Source: Actinoplanes sp. NBC_00393
GTDB lineage: Bacteria > Actinomycetota > Actinomycetes > Mycobacteriales > Micromonosporaceae
Direction of reading: 5' to 3'
DNA: 64,000 bases
Assembly: GCF_036053395.1 (NCBI RefSeq)
Contig: NZ_CP107942.1
Location: 6,466,501 to 6,530,500 of the forward strand
Made by a program: the position numbers and the translations under genes. The first letter of the stretch is position 1; each line of letters starts with the position of its first letter. Below the pieces are notes generated by a model that was not told the origin of the DNA, did no database searches, and worked only from the letters and a program-made list of their open reading frames with translations. This document shows, piece by piece, positions 1 through 7,652 of this stretch.

Positions 1-305
1 GGGCGCTGCTCGCCGCCGACCCCGCCGTCGACGGGGTCTTCGCCGCGTCGGACGCGATCGCGGCGGGTGCGCTGGAGGCCCTGCGGGAAGCCGGGCGCAG
101 CGTACCCGGTGACGTCGGCGTGGTCGGGTTCGACGACAGCACCTGGGCGGTGCGGTGCCAGCCGCAGCTCTCCACGGTGCACCAGCCGGCAAAGGAGCTG
201 GGGTCGTGCGCGGCGCAGCTGGTGCTGCGACAGCTGAACGGGGAGACGCTGGAGCAGGGCGGCCAGATGCTGCCGACCCCGATCGTCTGGCGCGACTCCG
301 CCTGA
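1..305 (+). CDS. LacI-family transcriptional regulator, C-terminal part only
   Basis: The gene enters from outside the window; the reading frame begins at base 3 and ends with TGA at 303-305. The visible 100 residues match the end of the periplasmic-binding-protein-like sensor half of LacI/GalR repressors: VFAASDAIAAGALEAL followed by VPGDVGVVGFDDS, which is the family's core effector-pocket and dimer strand. The DNA-binding domain is not in view, so its target cannot be read. A LacI-type palindrome sits about 730 bases downstream in front of the secreted lipase (1031-1044) and is a possible target, but that link is inference only. Confidence 0.9.
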   Translation, partial: ALLAADPAVDGVFAASDAIAAGALEALREAGRSVPGDVGVVGFDDSTWAVRCQPQLSTVHQPAKELGSCAAQLVLRQLNGETLEQGGQMLPTPIVWRDSA

Positions 306-464
306 GCGGGCGCGGCGCTTCCTGCGCTGTCTCCCCGGCCTTCTTCCGCCTCCCCGGCCTTCTTCCTCTTCCTTTCGCTCAGCCTTCGTCCGCTTTCCCT
401 TCGCTCGACCTTCGTCCGCTTTCCTCCCGCTCCGCCCTCGGCCCTCGGTCCGTTGCGGCGGACG
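306..464. other. Polypyrimidine-rich spacer between convergent genes
   Basis: No gene is seen. From about 340 to 435 the + strand is nearly all C and T, with imperfect direct copies of CTTCGTCCGCTTTCC (around 384 and 410). It separates the ends of two convergent genes. No clear hairpin terminator was recognised in it. Confidence 0.6.
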
Positions 465-839
465 TCAGCCCCGGAAGCTGCGCAGGCGCTGGGCCAGGCT
501 GGGCGGCGGCGGAGGCGGGACCGGGCGGCGCACGGCCGGCGGCGCGGAGCGGCCGATCGGCTGGTCGTAGTCGGCGGTGGCGATCGCATCGATGATCTGC
601 TGCTCGCCGAAGTTCTCCGAGCCGGGGATCTGCGGGACGAAACCGACCAGGACGCCGTCCCGCATGACCTGCGCCTCGAGTCCGGCGGTGCCGTCGTTGT
701 CCCAGACTGCCTCGCGGCCGTCGGCCAGGACGACCCGGATCCCGTACTGCGTGACGCCGGCGCGCGGAAGTTTCAGATGGGCGAACACGTTGCGGTCGCG
801 CAGTTCACGGACCACCCGGCGGGCTCGGTTCTCTTCCAT
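465..839 (-). CDS. Conserved-looking small protein of unknown function
   Basis: A 124-residue protein if translation starts at the ATG reading MEENRARRVVREL; an upstream in-frame start at 953 would add 38 residues that look non-coding in composition. The middle part (FAHLKLPRAGVTQYGIRVVL, then GLEAQVMRDGVLVGFVPQIPGSENF) has the alternating pattern of a small beta-rich fold. The C-terminus is a proline run (about eight Pro) ending in LAQRLRSFRG. There is no signal peptide or membrane segment. I do not recognise the family. No strong ribosome-binding site is visible before either start, so the start is uncertain. Confidence 0.6.
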   Translation of the reverse strand: MEENRARRVVRELRDRNVFAHLKLPRAGVTQYGIRVVLADGREAVWDNDGTAGLEAQVMRDGVLVGFVPQIPGSENFGEQQIIDAIATADYDQPIGRSAPPAVRRPVPPPPPPSLAQRLRSFRG

Positions 840-962
840 GGTGCGACGGTAATCCGCTGATCTGGAAACACGCTGAAGATCGGCTCGACAGCCGATGAGA
901 GATAGATGCGGATTGCGCACGTAACATGACCCTTTGTGATAAGCCCAGGTCACATCGATGCA

Positions 963-980
963 TGTTACTACCCTGTAACA
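963..980. promoter_or_regulatory. Inverted repeat TGTTAC-N6-GTAACA upstream of the lipase
   Basis: A perfect 6-bp inverted repeat with a 6-bp spacer, about 100 bases before the lipase start. A third half-site, GTAACA, lies at 921-926. Its size suits a dimeric repressor or activator. The binding protein is not identifiable from the window. Confidence 0.5.
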
Positions 981-1030
981 GGAATGTCACCGGATTCCTT
1001 TTCTCGGGACGCTGACTTACTGTGCGGTAA

Positions 1031-1044
1031 CCGAAGCGCTTCGG
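1031..1044. promoter_or_regulatory. LacI-type operator palindrome CCGAAGCGCTTCGG
   Basis: A perfect 14-bp palindrome 34 bases before the lipase start. The central AAGCGCTT with its CpG dyad is the typical core of LacI/GalR-family operators. Its position between promoter and ribosome-binding site fits repression of the secreted lipase. Confidence 0.55.
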
Positions 1045-1078
1045 CCCCAGATCCCCACGTGGATATCGGAGGCCATCG

Positions 1079-1861
1079 ATGAGAACGGCCCACGTCCTAG
1101 CCACTCTCGTCACCTCGACCCTGTTGAGCCTCGCCATCGCCGCACCCGCCCAGGCGGCGAGCACCATCGACTACGTCGCTCTCGGCGACTCGTACTCCAG
1201 CGGTGTCGGCGCGCCCGGCCAGTCCGGGAGCTGCCTGCGCAGCAACTACAGTTATGCCGCCCAGTGGGCCAGCCGGAACAGCCCGGCGTCGTTCCAGTTC
1301 CTGGCCTGCGGCGGCGCCACCACCGACGACGTCCTCGACACCCAGGTACCGGCCATGCGCAGCGGCGCCGACCTGGTCAGCATCACGATCGGCGGCAACG
1401 ACGCCGGCTTCGCGCCGACCGTCATCACCTGCCTGACCTCCAGCGACTCGGCGTGCGCCGCCAAGGTGAACGAGGGGAAGGCGTACGTCAGCAACACCCT
1501 GCCCGCGAAGCTGGACGCCACCTACCGGGCGATCCGTGCCAAGGCGCCCGACGCCCGGGTGGTCGTGCTGAACTACCCGCTGCTCTTCGGCACGTCGTCG
1601 GTCCTCTGCGAGATGAGCATCGCCAAGCGCCGATCCCTGAACAGCGGAGCGGAAGCCCTGGACGCCATGATCAAGCAGCGCGCCGAGGCCGCCGGATTCG
1701 TCTACTCCGACGTGCGTGACGAGTTCGCCGGGCGCGGGGTCTGCACGTCCCGGCCGTTCATCAACGGTCTGACGATCATCCCGCCGCAGAACTCCTACCA
1801 CCCCAACAGCAGCGGCTACACCAACGGATACCTGCCCGCCTTCACCGGCTCCGCCGCCTGA
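1079..1861 (+). CDS. Secreted SGNH/GDSL-family lipase or esterase
   Basis: A 260-residue secreted hydrolase that should cleave ester bonds of lipids outside the cell. An Ala-rich Sec signal peptide covers residues 1-26, cleaved after AQA. Family blocks are present in order: block I GDSYSSG with the nucleophile Ser38, block III IGGNDAGF, and the catalytic His in YHPNSSGY near the C-terminus. Six or so cysteines in the mature part fit the disulfide-rich Streptomyces-type enzymes (S. rimosus lipase, S. scabies esterase). It stands alone, with two operator-like palindromes upstream and a palindromic repeat array immediately after the stop. The true substrate cannot be read from sequence. Confidence 0.9.
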   Translation: MRTAHVLATLVTSTLLSLAIAAPAQAASTIDYVALGDSYSSGVGAPGQSGSCLRSNYSYAAQWASRNSPASFQFLACGGATTDDVLDTQVPAMRSGADLVSITIGGNDAGFAPTVITCLTSSDSACAAKVNEGKAYVSNTLPAKLDATYRAIRAKAPDARVVVLNYPLLFGTSSVLCEMSIAKRRSLNSGAEALDAMIKQRAEAAGFVYSDVRDEFAGRGVCTSRPFINGLTIIPPQNSYHPNSSGYTNGYLPAFTGSAA

Positions 1862-1870
1862 CCCAACCCG

Positions 1871-2045
1871 GCTGACGCGCAGGGCTGCTTCGCAGACCCG
1901 GAAGCAACACTGAGCGTCAGCCAACCCACCCAGCCGACACCCACAGCTGCTTCCCAGGCCCGGAAGCAACACTGAACGTCAGCCAACCCACCCAGCTGAC
2001 ACCCACGGCTGCTTCCCAGACCCGGAAGCAACGCTGAGCGTCAGC
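1871..2045. repeat. Palindromic 51-nt repeat array 1 (three copies, 62-nt period)
   Basis: Three 51-nt units start at 1871, 1933 and 1995, exactly 62 apart. Each begins GCTGAC (GCCGAC in the second) and ends GTCAGC, with an inner stem TGCTTC/GAAGCA, so each can fold on itself across almost its whole length. The 11-nt linker is CAACCCACCCA in both gaps. The same element, same unit size and same period recurs at 8651-9073. No coding frame runs through it. Confidence 0.85.
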
Positions 2046-2113
2046 CGGGGTGCAACGCGGTCGCACCTCGGCCGGACCGGGAAGGCTGCCGGGGGCCGTC
2101 AGGATTTCGCGCT

Positions 2114-2392
2114 ATGGCCCGAGTGAACACGCTGCTCTTCCTGATCGTCGTCGCGCTCAGCGTGGTGGCGTTGATCGACTGCCTGGCCACCGACCGGTCG
2201 CGGATTCGCTCGTTCCCGCGCGGTGCCTGGGCGGTGCTCATCCTGCTCTGCCCGGTGGCCGGTGCGATCGCCTGGTTCCGGGCCGGGCGGGCCACCTCGG
2301 CGAGCGACATCCACGCGGCGCCGCGGCCGTGCGGGCCCGACGACGACCCGGAGTTCCTCCGGCAACTCGCCGAGACGATCCGCCACCGCTAA
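2114..2392 (+). CDS. Small membrane protein with PLDc_N (cardiolipin-synthase N-terminal) domain
   Basis: A 92-residue protein with two membrane helices (about residues 5-24 and 36-53) separated by a short loop, then an acidic cytoplasmic tail. The second helix reads WAVLILLCPVAGAIAWF, the P-x-x-G-x-x-x-W/Y-F pattern of the PLDc_N domain found at the start of cardiolipin synthases and in many stand-alone actinobacterial proteins. No phospholipase catalytic domain follows, so it is not an enzyme by itself. It lies between two repeat blocks, with the kinase gene convergent downstream. Confidence 0.8.
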   Translation: MARVNTLLFLIVVALSVVALIDCLATDRSRIRSFPRGAWAVLILLCPVAGAIAWFRAGRATSASDIHAAPRPCGPDDDPEFLRQLAETIRHR

Positions 2393-2839
2393 CGAGCCGC
2401 CGGCACAGCGCCGTCCGGGCGCAGGTCGGCCGCTGTCTGGGCGCGGGCCAGCCGCCAGCCGCGCCGGCCGCCGTCTGGGCACGAGCCAGCCGCCATCCGG
2501 GCGCAGGCCGGCCGCCATCCGGGCGCCGGGCCGGCCGCCATCCGAGCGCAGGCCGGCCGCCATCCGGGCGCAAGCCGGCCGCCATCCGGGCGCCGGGCCG
2601 GCCGCCATCCGAGCGCAGGCCGGCCGCCATCCGGGCGCAAGCCGGCCGCCATCCGGGCGCCGGGCCGGCCGCCATCCGAGCGCAGGCCGGCCGCCATCCG
2701 GGCGCAAGCCGGCCGCCATCCGGGCGCCGGGCCGGCCGCCATCCGGGCACAGGTCGGCCGCTGTCTGGGCGCGGGCCAGCCGCCAGCCGCGCCGGCCGCC
2801 GTCTGGGCGCGGGCCGGGCGCCATCCGGGCGCCGGGTCG
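2393..2839. repeat. GC-rich nested tandem repeat, 67-nt higher-order unit
   Basis: The block holds about a dozen copies of GGCCGCCATCCGGGCGC-like units of 21-23 nt, organised into a 67-nt super-repeat: the marker GGGCGCCGGG recurs at 2521, 2588, 2655 and 2722. A 59-nt segment is exactly duplicated at the edges (2422-2480 and 2750-2808). Because 67 is not a multiple of three, the repeat shifts frame in every copy and is not a coding repeat, although GC-rich open frames cross it on both strands. It separates two convergent genes. Confidence 0.85.
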
Positions 2840-2840
2840 T

Positions 2841-4472
2841 TCAGAACGTGAAGGGGCGGCCTCGCGTCGTGTTGGTGGCGGTGCGGCCGTCGCGCTCGTA
2901 GCGGTAGGACATGACGACCGCGTAGGTGCGCCCGCGCAGCGGCCTCGCGCCCGCCGGGCCGCACTCGTGGGTGAAGGATTCCCTGGTGAACGAGAGGTCG
3001 GCGCAGGTGGCCGGGCTGCCGACGGTGCGGCCGGTCCGGGCCTCTTCGAGGCGGACCTCGATGCGGCCACGGCCGCCGGCCGGTGCGGTGAGCGAGGCCT
3101 GGAACTGCACGTCGCGGCCGACCGAGTGGCATGGGCGGGGACCGAGCGGGGTACGCGTGGCCACGTCGAAAACGAAGTTCTGCGAGCACTGCCACGGCCC
3201 GTAAGGCTTCGCCTCCGGCAGCGGCGACCGGGTCGTGTTCCGGGTGGCGGCGGGGGGCTTAGCGCGTACCGCCGCATGGGGTTTGGGTGCGGGAAGCGCG
3301 ACTCCCCGTGCGGCCTTGCGTGTCCGCGCAGGCCGGGTGGCCGAAGGCTGCGACGCGGCGCGCCGGGGCGCGGCTGACGGACCGGCCGGCGGCGCACTGG
3401 GGGCGACGATCACCGTGAGCGGCTCCTCGCGGGTCCGGCCCAGATGCCAGGCCGTGGTGGCGATGCCGGAGGCGAGCATGGTGCCGGCGACCACCGCGGC
3501 GGTCGCGCCCGGACGGATCCAGCGGTTGCGCGGCGGGTCGTTGCGCAGCGCCCGGCGGCGCGGTGGCGGCACCCGGGCGGGCAGCGAGTCGGGGCCCGGG
3601 CTGCTGGGGCGCGGCGGGAGGGGCAGGGCCGGCACATCACCGATGCCGGCGGCCAGGCCGTTGAGGGCGGTGACGAGTTCGGCGGCGCTGGGCCGCAGGC
3701 GTGGCTTGCTCGCGAGGCACGCCGTGATGAGTTGCCAGAGGTCGTCGGGGATGCCGGGGCGACGTTCCGGGTTGCCTTCGGCGTGCATGCGCATGAGGTC
3801 CGGGATGGAGTCGCTGCTGTACGGCGGCTCCCCGGAGACGAGTTCGTAGAGCAGCACGCCGAGGGCGTAGACGTCGGTGGCCGGGCTCGGCGTGGTGCCG
3901 TGGAACGCTTCCGGCGCCATGTAGTGCGGCGTGCCGACGACCGCGTTCGGCGTGGTCATGCTCGGCAGGTTGAGGATCCGGGCGATGCCGAAGTCGGTAA
4001 GGCGGGTCTGCAGCTGTCCGTCCTCGGTGCAGAGCAGGATGTTGTCCGGCTTGAGGTCGCGGTGGATGATGCCGAGTTCGTGCGCCTCGGCCAGGGCGGC
4101 AGCGACCTGCCCGGCCAGCCGGACGGCCTCGGCGGGCGGCATCGTGCCGTCCCGGTTCAGGTGGTCGCGCAGGCTGCCGCCGTCGACCAGGTCCATCACG
4201 AGGCCGAGGCTCTCGCCCACGCTGAACAGGTCGCGGACGCGGACCACGTGCCGATGGCGCAGCATCAGCAGGATGGTCCGCTCCTGCACGAACCGGGTGA
4301 CCAGCCGCGGCTGCCGCAGCAGGCTCTCGTGCAGTAGCTTGATCGCCACCGGCTCGCCCGTGGAGCGTTCCACGCCCTGCCAGACGGTGCCGGTGGCACC
4401 CTGCCCGATTATTTTCTCCAAAAGGTACGAATTACCCACACAACGGCCGCTATCTGTGGGATCCTGGGTCAC
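2841..4472 (-). CDS. Transmembrane Ser/Thr protein kinase (PknB-like)
   Basis: A 543-residue eukaryotic-type kinase. The kinase domain covers roughly residues 16-275 with the glycine loop IGQGATGTV, Lys45 (VAIK), the catalytic loop HRDLKPDN with Asp139, the DFG motif at 160-162 and APE in the activation segment. A Pro-rich juxtamembrane linker leads to one membrane helix (about 322-344). Outside is an Ala/Pro linker and a C-terminal domain of about 120 residues with three or four cysteines (WQCSQNF, PCHSVG, ATCADL, HECGPAG), probably a disulfide-stabilised beta-sandwich sensor. PASTA repeats are absent, so the signal differs from that of PknB itself. It is monocistronic as far as can be seen. 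Confidence 0.92.
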   Translation of the reverse strand: MTQDPTDSGRCVGNSYLLEKIIGQGATGTVWQGVERSTGEPVAIKLLHESLLRQPRLVTRFVQERTILLMLRHRHVVRVRDLFSVGESLGLVMDLVDGGSLRDHLNRDGTMPPAEAVRLAGQVAAALAEAHELGIIHRDLKPDNILLCTEDGQLQTRLTDFGIARILNLPSMTTPNAVVGTPHYMAPEAFHGTTPSPATDVYALGVLLYELVSGEPPYSSDSIPDLMRMHAEGNPERRPGIPDDLWQLITACLASKPRLRPSAAELVTALNGLAAGIGDVPALPLPPRPSSPGPDSLPARVPPPRRRALRNDPPRNRWIRPGATAAVVAGTMLASGIATTAWHLGRTREEPLTVIVAPSAPPAGPSAAPRRAASQPSATRPARTRKAARGVALPAPKPHAAVRAKPPAATRNTTRSPLPEAKPYGPWQCSQNFVFDVATRTPLGPRPCHSVGRDVQFQASLTAPAGGRGRIEVRLEEARTGRTVGSPATCADLSFTRESFTHECGPAGARPLRGRTYAVVMSYRYERDGRTATNTTRGRPFTF

Positions 4473-4585
4473 TCCGCGGTCCTTCCGATGACGGCAATGC
4501 CCCGGAATACTGCGGTTTGTCCGTATCAGCTGGCAAGCTTCGTGGCCCGGTTTCGCACCCTTCGGTACGAGTCAGCCTCCTACCG

Positions 4586-6634
4586 TCACTGGGTTCTGGT
4601 CCCGTCGTTCACGGGTTGCGGACCACACAGCGACCGGATCGCACCCAGCAGTGTGGACCGGGTGAACGGCTTCTCCAGCAGCATGCTGTTGTCGTCCAGA
4701 TGCAGCTGCGGGCCGAGCGACGCCGCCGTGTAACCCGACATGAAGAGCACCGGCAGATCCGGCTGATGCGTACGCAACGCGCCGGCCAGCTCCGGTCCGG
4801 TCATCGTCGGCATCACCACGTCGGTGATCAGCAGGTCCGGCCGCGCGCCGGAGGCCACCTGGGTGACCGCCATCAGCGCGTCCGTCGCCACCGTGATCTC
4901 GTACCCGGCCGGCGCGATCAGCCGCTGCACCAGCTGGGCGACGTCCGGCTGGTCCTCGACGATCAGGACCCGGCCGATCACGGCCGACTTCTCCTTGCGG
5001 TCGCCGGACGGCGCCTTCTGCTGCTCGGCGGCCGGCAGGTAGATGTGCACGGTCGTACCGATCCGCGGCTGCGACTCCAGCTCGATGTGCCCGCCCAGGT
5101 TCGCCACGATGCCGGCGGTGGTGGCCAGGCCCAGCCCGGCAGCGGTCGGCCGGGTGGTGAAGAACGGCTCCAGGGCGCGACGGCGGGTCTCGTCGTCCAT
5201 CCCGACGCCGGTGTCGGTCACCACCAGGTGCACCAGCTTGCCGTTGGGCGCGCCCTCGGCCAGCTGCCCCGGCTCGATCACCTCGTTCGTGGCGGCCACC
5301 CGGAGCATGCCGCCGTGCAGCATCGCGTCCCGGGCGTTCGCGGCCAGGTTGACCAGCGCCTGCTCCAGCGGACCGCGCTCGGCCTTGATCGGCCACACGT
5401 CCGCCCCGAACGTCAGGTCCAGACCGATGTGCTCGCCAAGGGTCCGGCTGAACAGCGTCTGCACGTCGGTGAGCAGGTCCGGGATCGGGATCACCTCGGG
5501 CCGGTTGCCCTCGCTGCGGCCGAACGCCAGCAGCTGGTGGGTCAGGGTCCGCCCCTTGTTGACCGCGTCCAGGATGTCCTTGGCCAGCTGCTGATGCGGC
5601 GAGTCCTCCTCGGAGGTCGTCAGGATCATGTCGGCCGAGCCGGCCACCACGGTCATCAGGTTGTTGAAGTCGTGCGACAGACCGCCGATCAACTGGCCCA
5701 GGCTGTCCAGCCGGCGCAGGTGGTCGAGCTGGCGCTTCAGGCCGCGGGCGTCGATGTGATCGGTGGTGTCGGTGATCATGCAGAGCACGCCGGCGAACTC
5801 GCCGTGGTCGTCGAGGGCCGGCATCATGCTGATCCGCACGCTGCGCCGGGAACCGTCGGCCCGCATCAGGCGGGTGGCGCCGACCGTCGACCGGCCGGTC
5901 CGGCACTCGGCGATCCGCCGGTCCAGCTCCTTCTGGCCGACGTTGTCGAGGAAGCCGCGCAGCGACACCCCGATCAGCTCGGCCCGGGGCATGCCCAGGA
6001 CCACGCCGATCGGCTCGTTCGCGTACGTGGCGACGCCCTCCGGGTCGAGCTGGAGCACACCCTCCGGGATGGTCTCGAGCACCCGGCGGTACCGCTCCTC
6101 GGATGCGCGCAGCCGTTCCTGCGCCCGGGCGCTCGACACCGCCAGCGAGACTTCCCCGGCGATGTCCCGGGCCAGCTCCACCTCGGGCGTGGAGTAGAAG
6201 GCGTCCGGGGTGTGCCGGGTCAGGATCAGGTAGCCGGAGTACGTGTTGTCGACGATCACCGGGCAGAGCACCGCGGCGGTGATGCTGTGCTCCGGGGTGC
6301 TCAGCGCCGCCGCCGACTCACCGGCCAGCACGATCGGGCGGCGACTCGCCGCGAGCGTGGTCGAGTACTCGTCGTCGGGTGACTGGCCGGTCCGGTCGAG
6401 CGCCCGGGCCAGCAGACCCGAGCGTTCGTCGTCCAGGTGGTGGTACGAGATCTCCTCGTACATCCCGTCGTCACGGAGCAGTTGGACGCCCGCGCCGTCA
6501 CCGATCATGTCGGCGGCGGCGCGGGCAGCCGTAGAACGGACCTCGGCCGGGTCCGCCGCCGCTCGGCTGAGAGCGAGGGCCAGGTCGGCGAGCGCGTACC
6601 GGAGGGGGTAAGCCATGACACCCATGCGAAACAT
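4586..6634 (-). CDS. Hybrid sensor histidine kinase (GAF-PAS-HisKA-HATPase-REC)
   Basis: A 682-residue soluble signalling protein. Order of domains: GAF-like region about 15-170; PAS about 178-295 (RYRRVLETIPEGVLQLDPEG); HisKA with His321 in GGLSHDFNNL; HATPase with N-box NLAANARDAM near 429 and G-box GVGMD; and a C-terminal receiver about 553-675 with phosphoacceptor Asp605 in LLITDVVMPT and Lys in LLEKPF. There is no membrane helix, so the cue is probably intracellular, sensed by GAF or PAS. No separate response regulator is adjacent, so the attached receiver must act through a partner elsewhere. In-frame ATGs at codons 4 and 7 are alternative starts. Confidence 0.92.
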   Translation of the reverse strand: MFRMGVMAYPLRYALADLALALSRAAADPAEVRSTAARAAADMIGDGAGVQLLRDDGMYEEISYHHLDDERSGLLARALDRTGQSPDDEYSTTLAASRRPIVLAGESAAALSTPEHSITAAVLCPVIVDNTYSGYLILTRHTPDAFYSTPEVELARDIAGEVSLAVSSARAQERLRASEERYRRVLETIPEGVLQLDPEGVATYANEPIGVVLGMPRAELIGVSLRGFLDNVGQKELDRRIAECRTGRSTVGATRLMRADGSRRSVRISMMPALDDHGEFAGVLCMITDTTDHIDARGLKRQLDHLRRLDSLGQLIGGLSHDFNNLMTVVAGSADMILTTSEEDSPHQQLAKDILDAVNKGRTLTHQLLAFGRSEGNRPEVIPIPDLLTDVQTLFSRTLGEHIGLDLTFGADVWPIKAERGPLEQALVNLAANARDAMLHGGMLRVAATNEVIEPGQLAEGAPNGKLVHLVVTDTGVGMDDETRRRALEPFFTTRPTAAGLGLATTAGIVANLGGHIELESQPRIGTTVHIYLPAAEQQKAPSGDRKEKSAVIGRVLIVEDQPDVAQLVQRLIAPAGYEITVATDALMAVTQVASGARPDLLITDVVMPTMTGPELAGALRTHQPDLPVLFMSGYTAASLGPQLHLDDNSMLLEKPFTRSTLLGAIRSLCGPQPVNDGTRTQ

Positions 6635-6666
6635 GATTCGCGTTGGACGCCCCTCATGAGGCCGTT

Positions 6667-7623
6667 TTATGAGAAAAGGGCGCTTACCGACTCGCCGTTG
6701 TGGATCCGGCGCATCGCCTCGGCCAGAGCCGGCGCGACCGACAGGATGGTCAGCTTGTCGGTGCGGTTCCGCTTCGGGATCGGCACGGTGTTCGTGCAGA
6801 CGATCTCCTCGATCTCCTTCTCCGCGGAGAGCCGCTGCACCGCGTCGTTGGTGAACAGGCCGTGCGTACAGGCGACCCGGACGCTGCGGACGTTGCGCTC
6901 GCGGAGCCGGGCCAGCAGCTCGAAGACCGTGCTGCCCTTGGCGATCTCGTCGTCCAGCACGATCACGTCCCGGTCGGCGACCTCACCGATCACCGAGCTG
7001 ATCACCACCTTGTCGTCGGCGTACCGCTGCTTGGCGCCGGCCGCCACCTCGATGCCGAGCATCCGGGCGAACGCCGCGGCCTCCTTCGCGTTGCCGAGGT
7101 CCGGCGAGACGACGACGGTGTTCGACAGGTCGTAGCCGCGGAAGTGGTTGGCCAGCTCGCGCAGCGCGTGCAGGTGGTCGACCGGGATGCTGAAGAACCC
7201 GTGCACCTGCGGCGAGTGCAGGGTCATCGCCAGCACCCGGTCGGCGCCGGCGGTGGTCAGCAGATCGGCGACCAGACGTCCCCCGATCGAGATGCGCGGG
7301 GCGTCCTTCTTGTCGCTGCGGGCGTACGCGTAATGCGGCAGGACCACGGTGATCCGGCCGGCCGACGCGCCCCGGGCGGCGTCGAGCATGAAGAGCAGCT
7401 CAGCGAGGTGCTCCTGGGTCGGAGGGACGAGCGGCTGGATCAGGAAAACGTCCCGCTCCCGGCAGTTCCCCTGCAGCTGCACCTCGATGCAGTCGTTGGC
7501 GAACCGGGAGATCCGGGTGGGCATCAGAGGCACCGCGAGGTGCTCGCAGATCTCGGCGGCCAGCTCGGGATGGGCAGATCCGGTGAAAACGGCGATGTCA
7601 CGCACGGGGAACACCCTATTCAT
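6667..7623 (-). CDS. prs: Ribose-phosphate pyrophosphokinase (PRPP synthetase) paralogue
   Basis: A 318-residue protein of the usual Prs length, which converts ribose 5-phosphate and ATP to PRPP for nucleotide, His and Trp synthesis. Recognisable features are the N-terminal FTGSAHPELA, the flexible loop HYAYARSDKKDAPR, the divalent-cation site LHSPQVHGFF, and the PRPP site VLDDEIAKGST near residues 220-230. Several normally invariant positions differ from the housekeeping enzyme: VVSPDLGNAKEA instead of VVSPDxGGxxRA, and the PRPP loop sequence. It is therefore probably a second copy rather than the main Prs. It starts 29 nt from the divergent ABC ATPase gene and lies 32 nt upstream of the hybrid kinase on the same strand. 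Confidence 0.88.
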   Translation of the reverse strand: MNRVFPVRDIAVFTGSAHPELAAEICEHLAVPLMPTRISRFANDCIEVQLQGNCRERDVFLIQPLVPPTQEHLAELLFMLDAARGASAGRITVVLPHYAYARSDKKDAPRISIGGRLVADLLTTAGADRVLAMTLHSPQVHGFFSIPVDHLHALRELANHFRGYDLSNTVVVSPDLGNAKEAAAFARMLGIEVAAGAKQRYADDKVVISSVIGEVADRDVIVLDDEIAKGSTVFELLARLRERNVRSVRVACTHGLFTNDAVQRLSAEKEIEEIVCTNTVPIPKRNRTDKLTILSVAPALAEAMRRIHNGESVSALFS

Positions 7624-7652
7624 AGTGGCCCCCGTTGATTAGTTTGGGCGTC

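Noticed and set aside
2050..3377. Long open frames through the 2393-2839 repeat on both strands
   Set aside because: The 67-nt period shifts the frame in each copy, and the frames overlap the well-supported kinase gene; composition is Arg/Pro/Gly-rich shadow.
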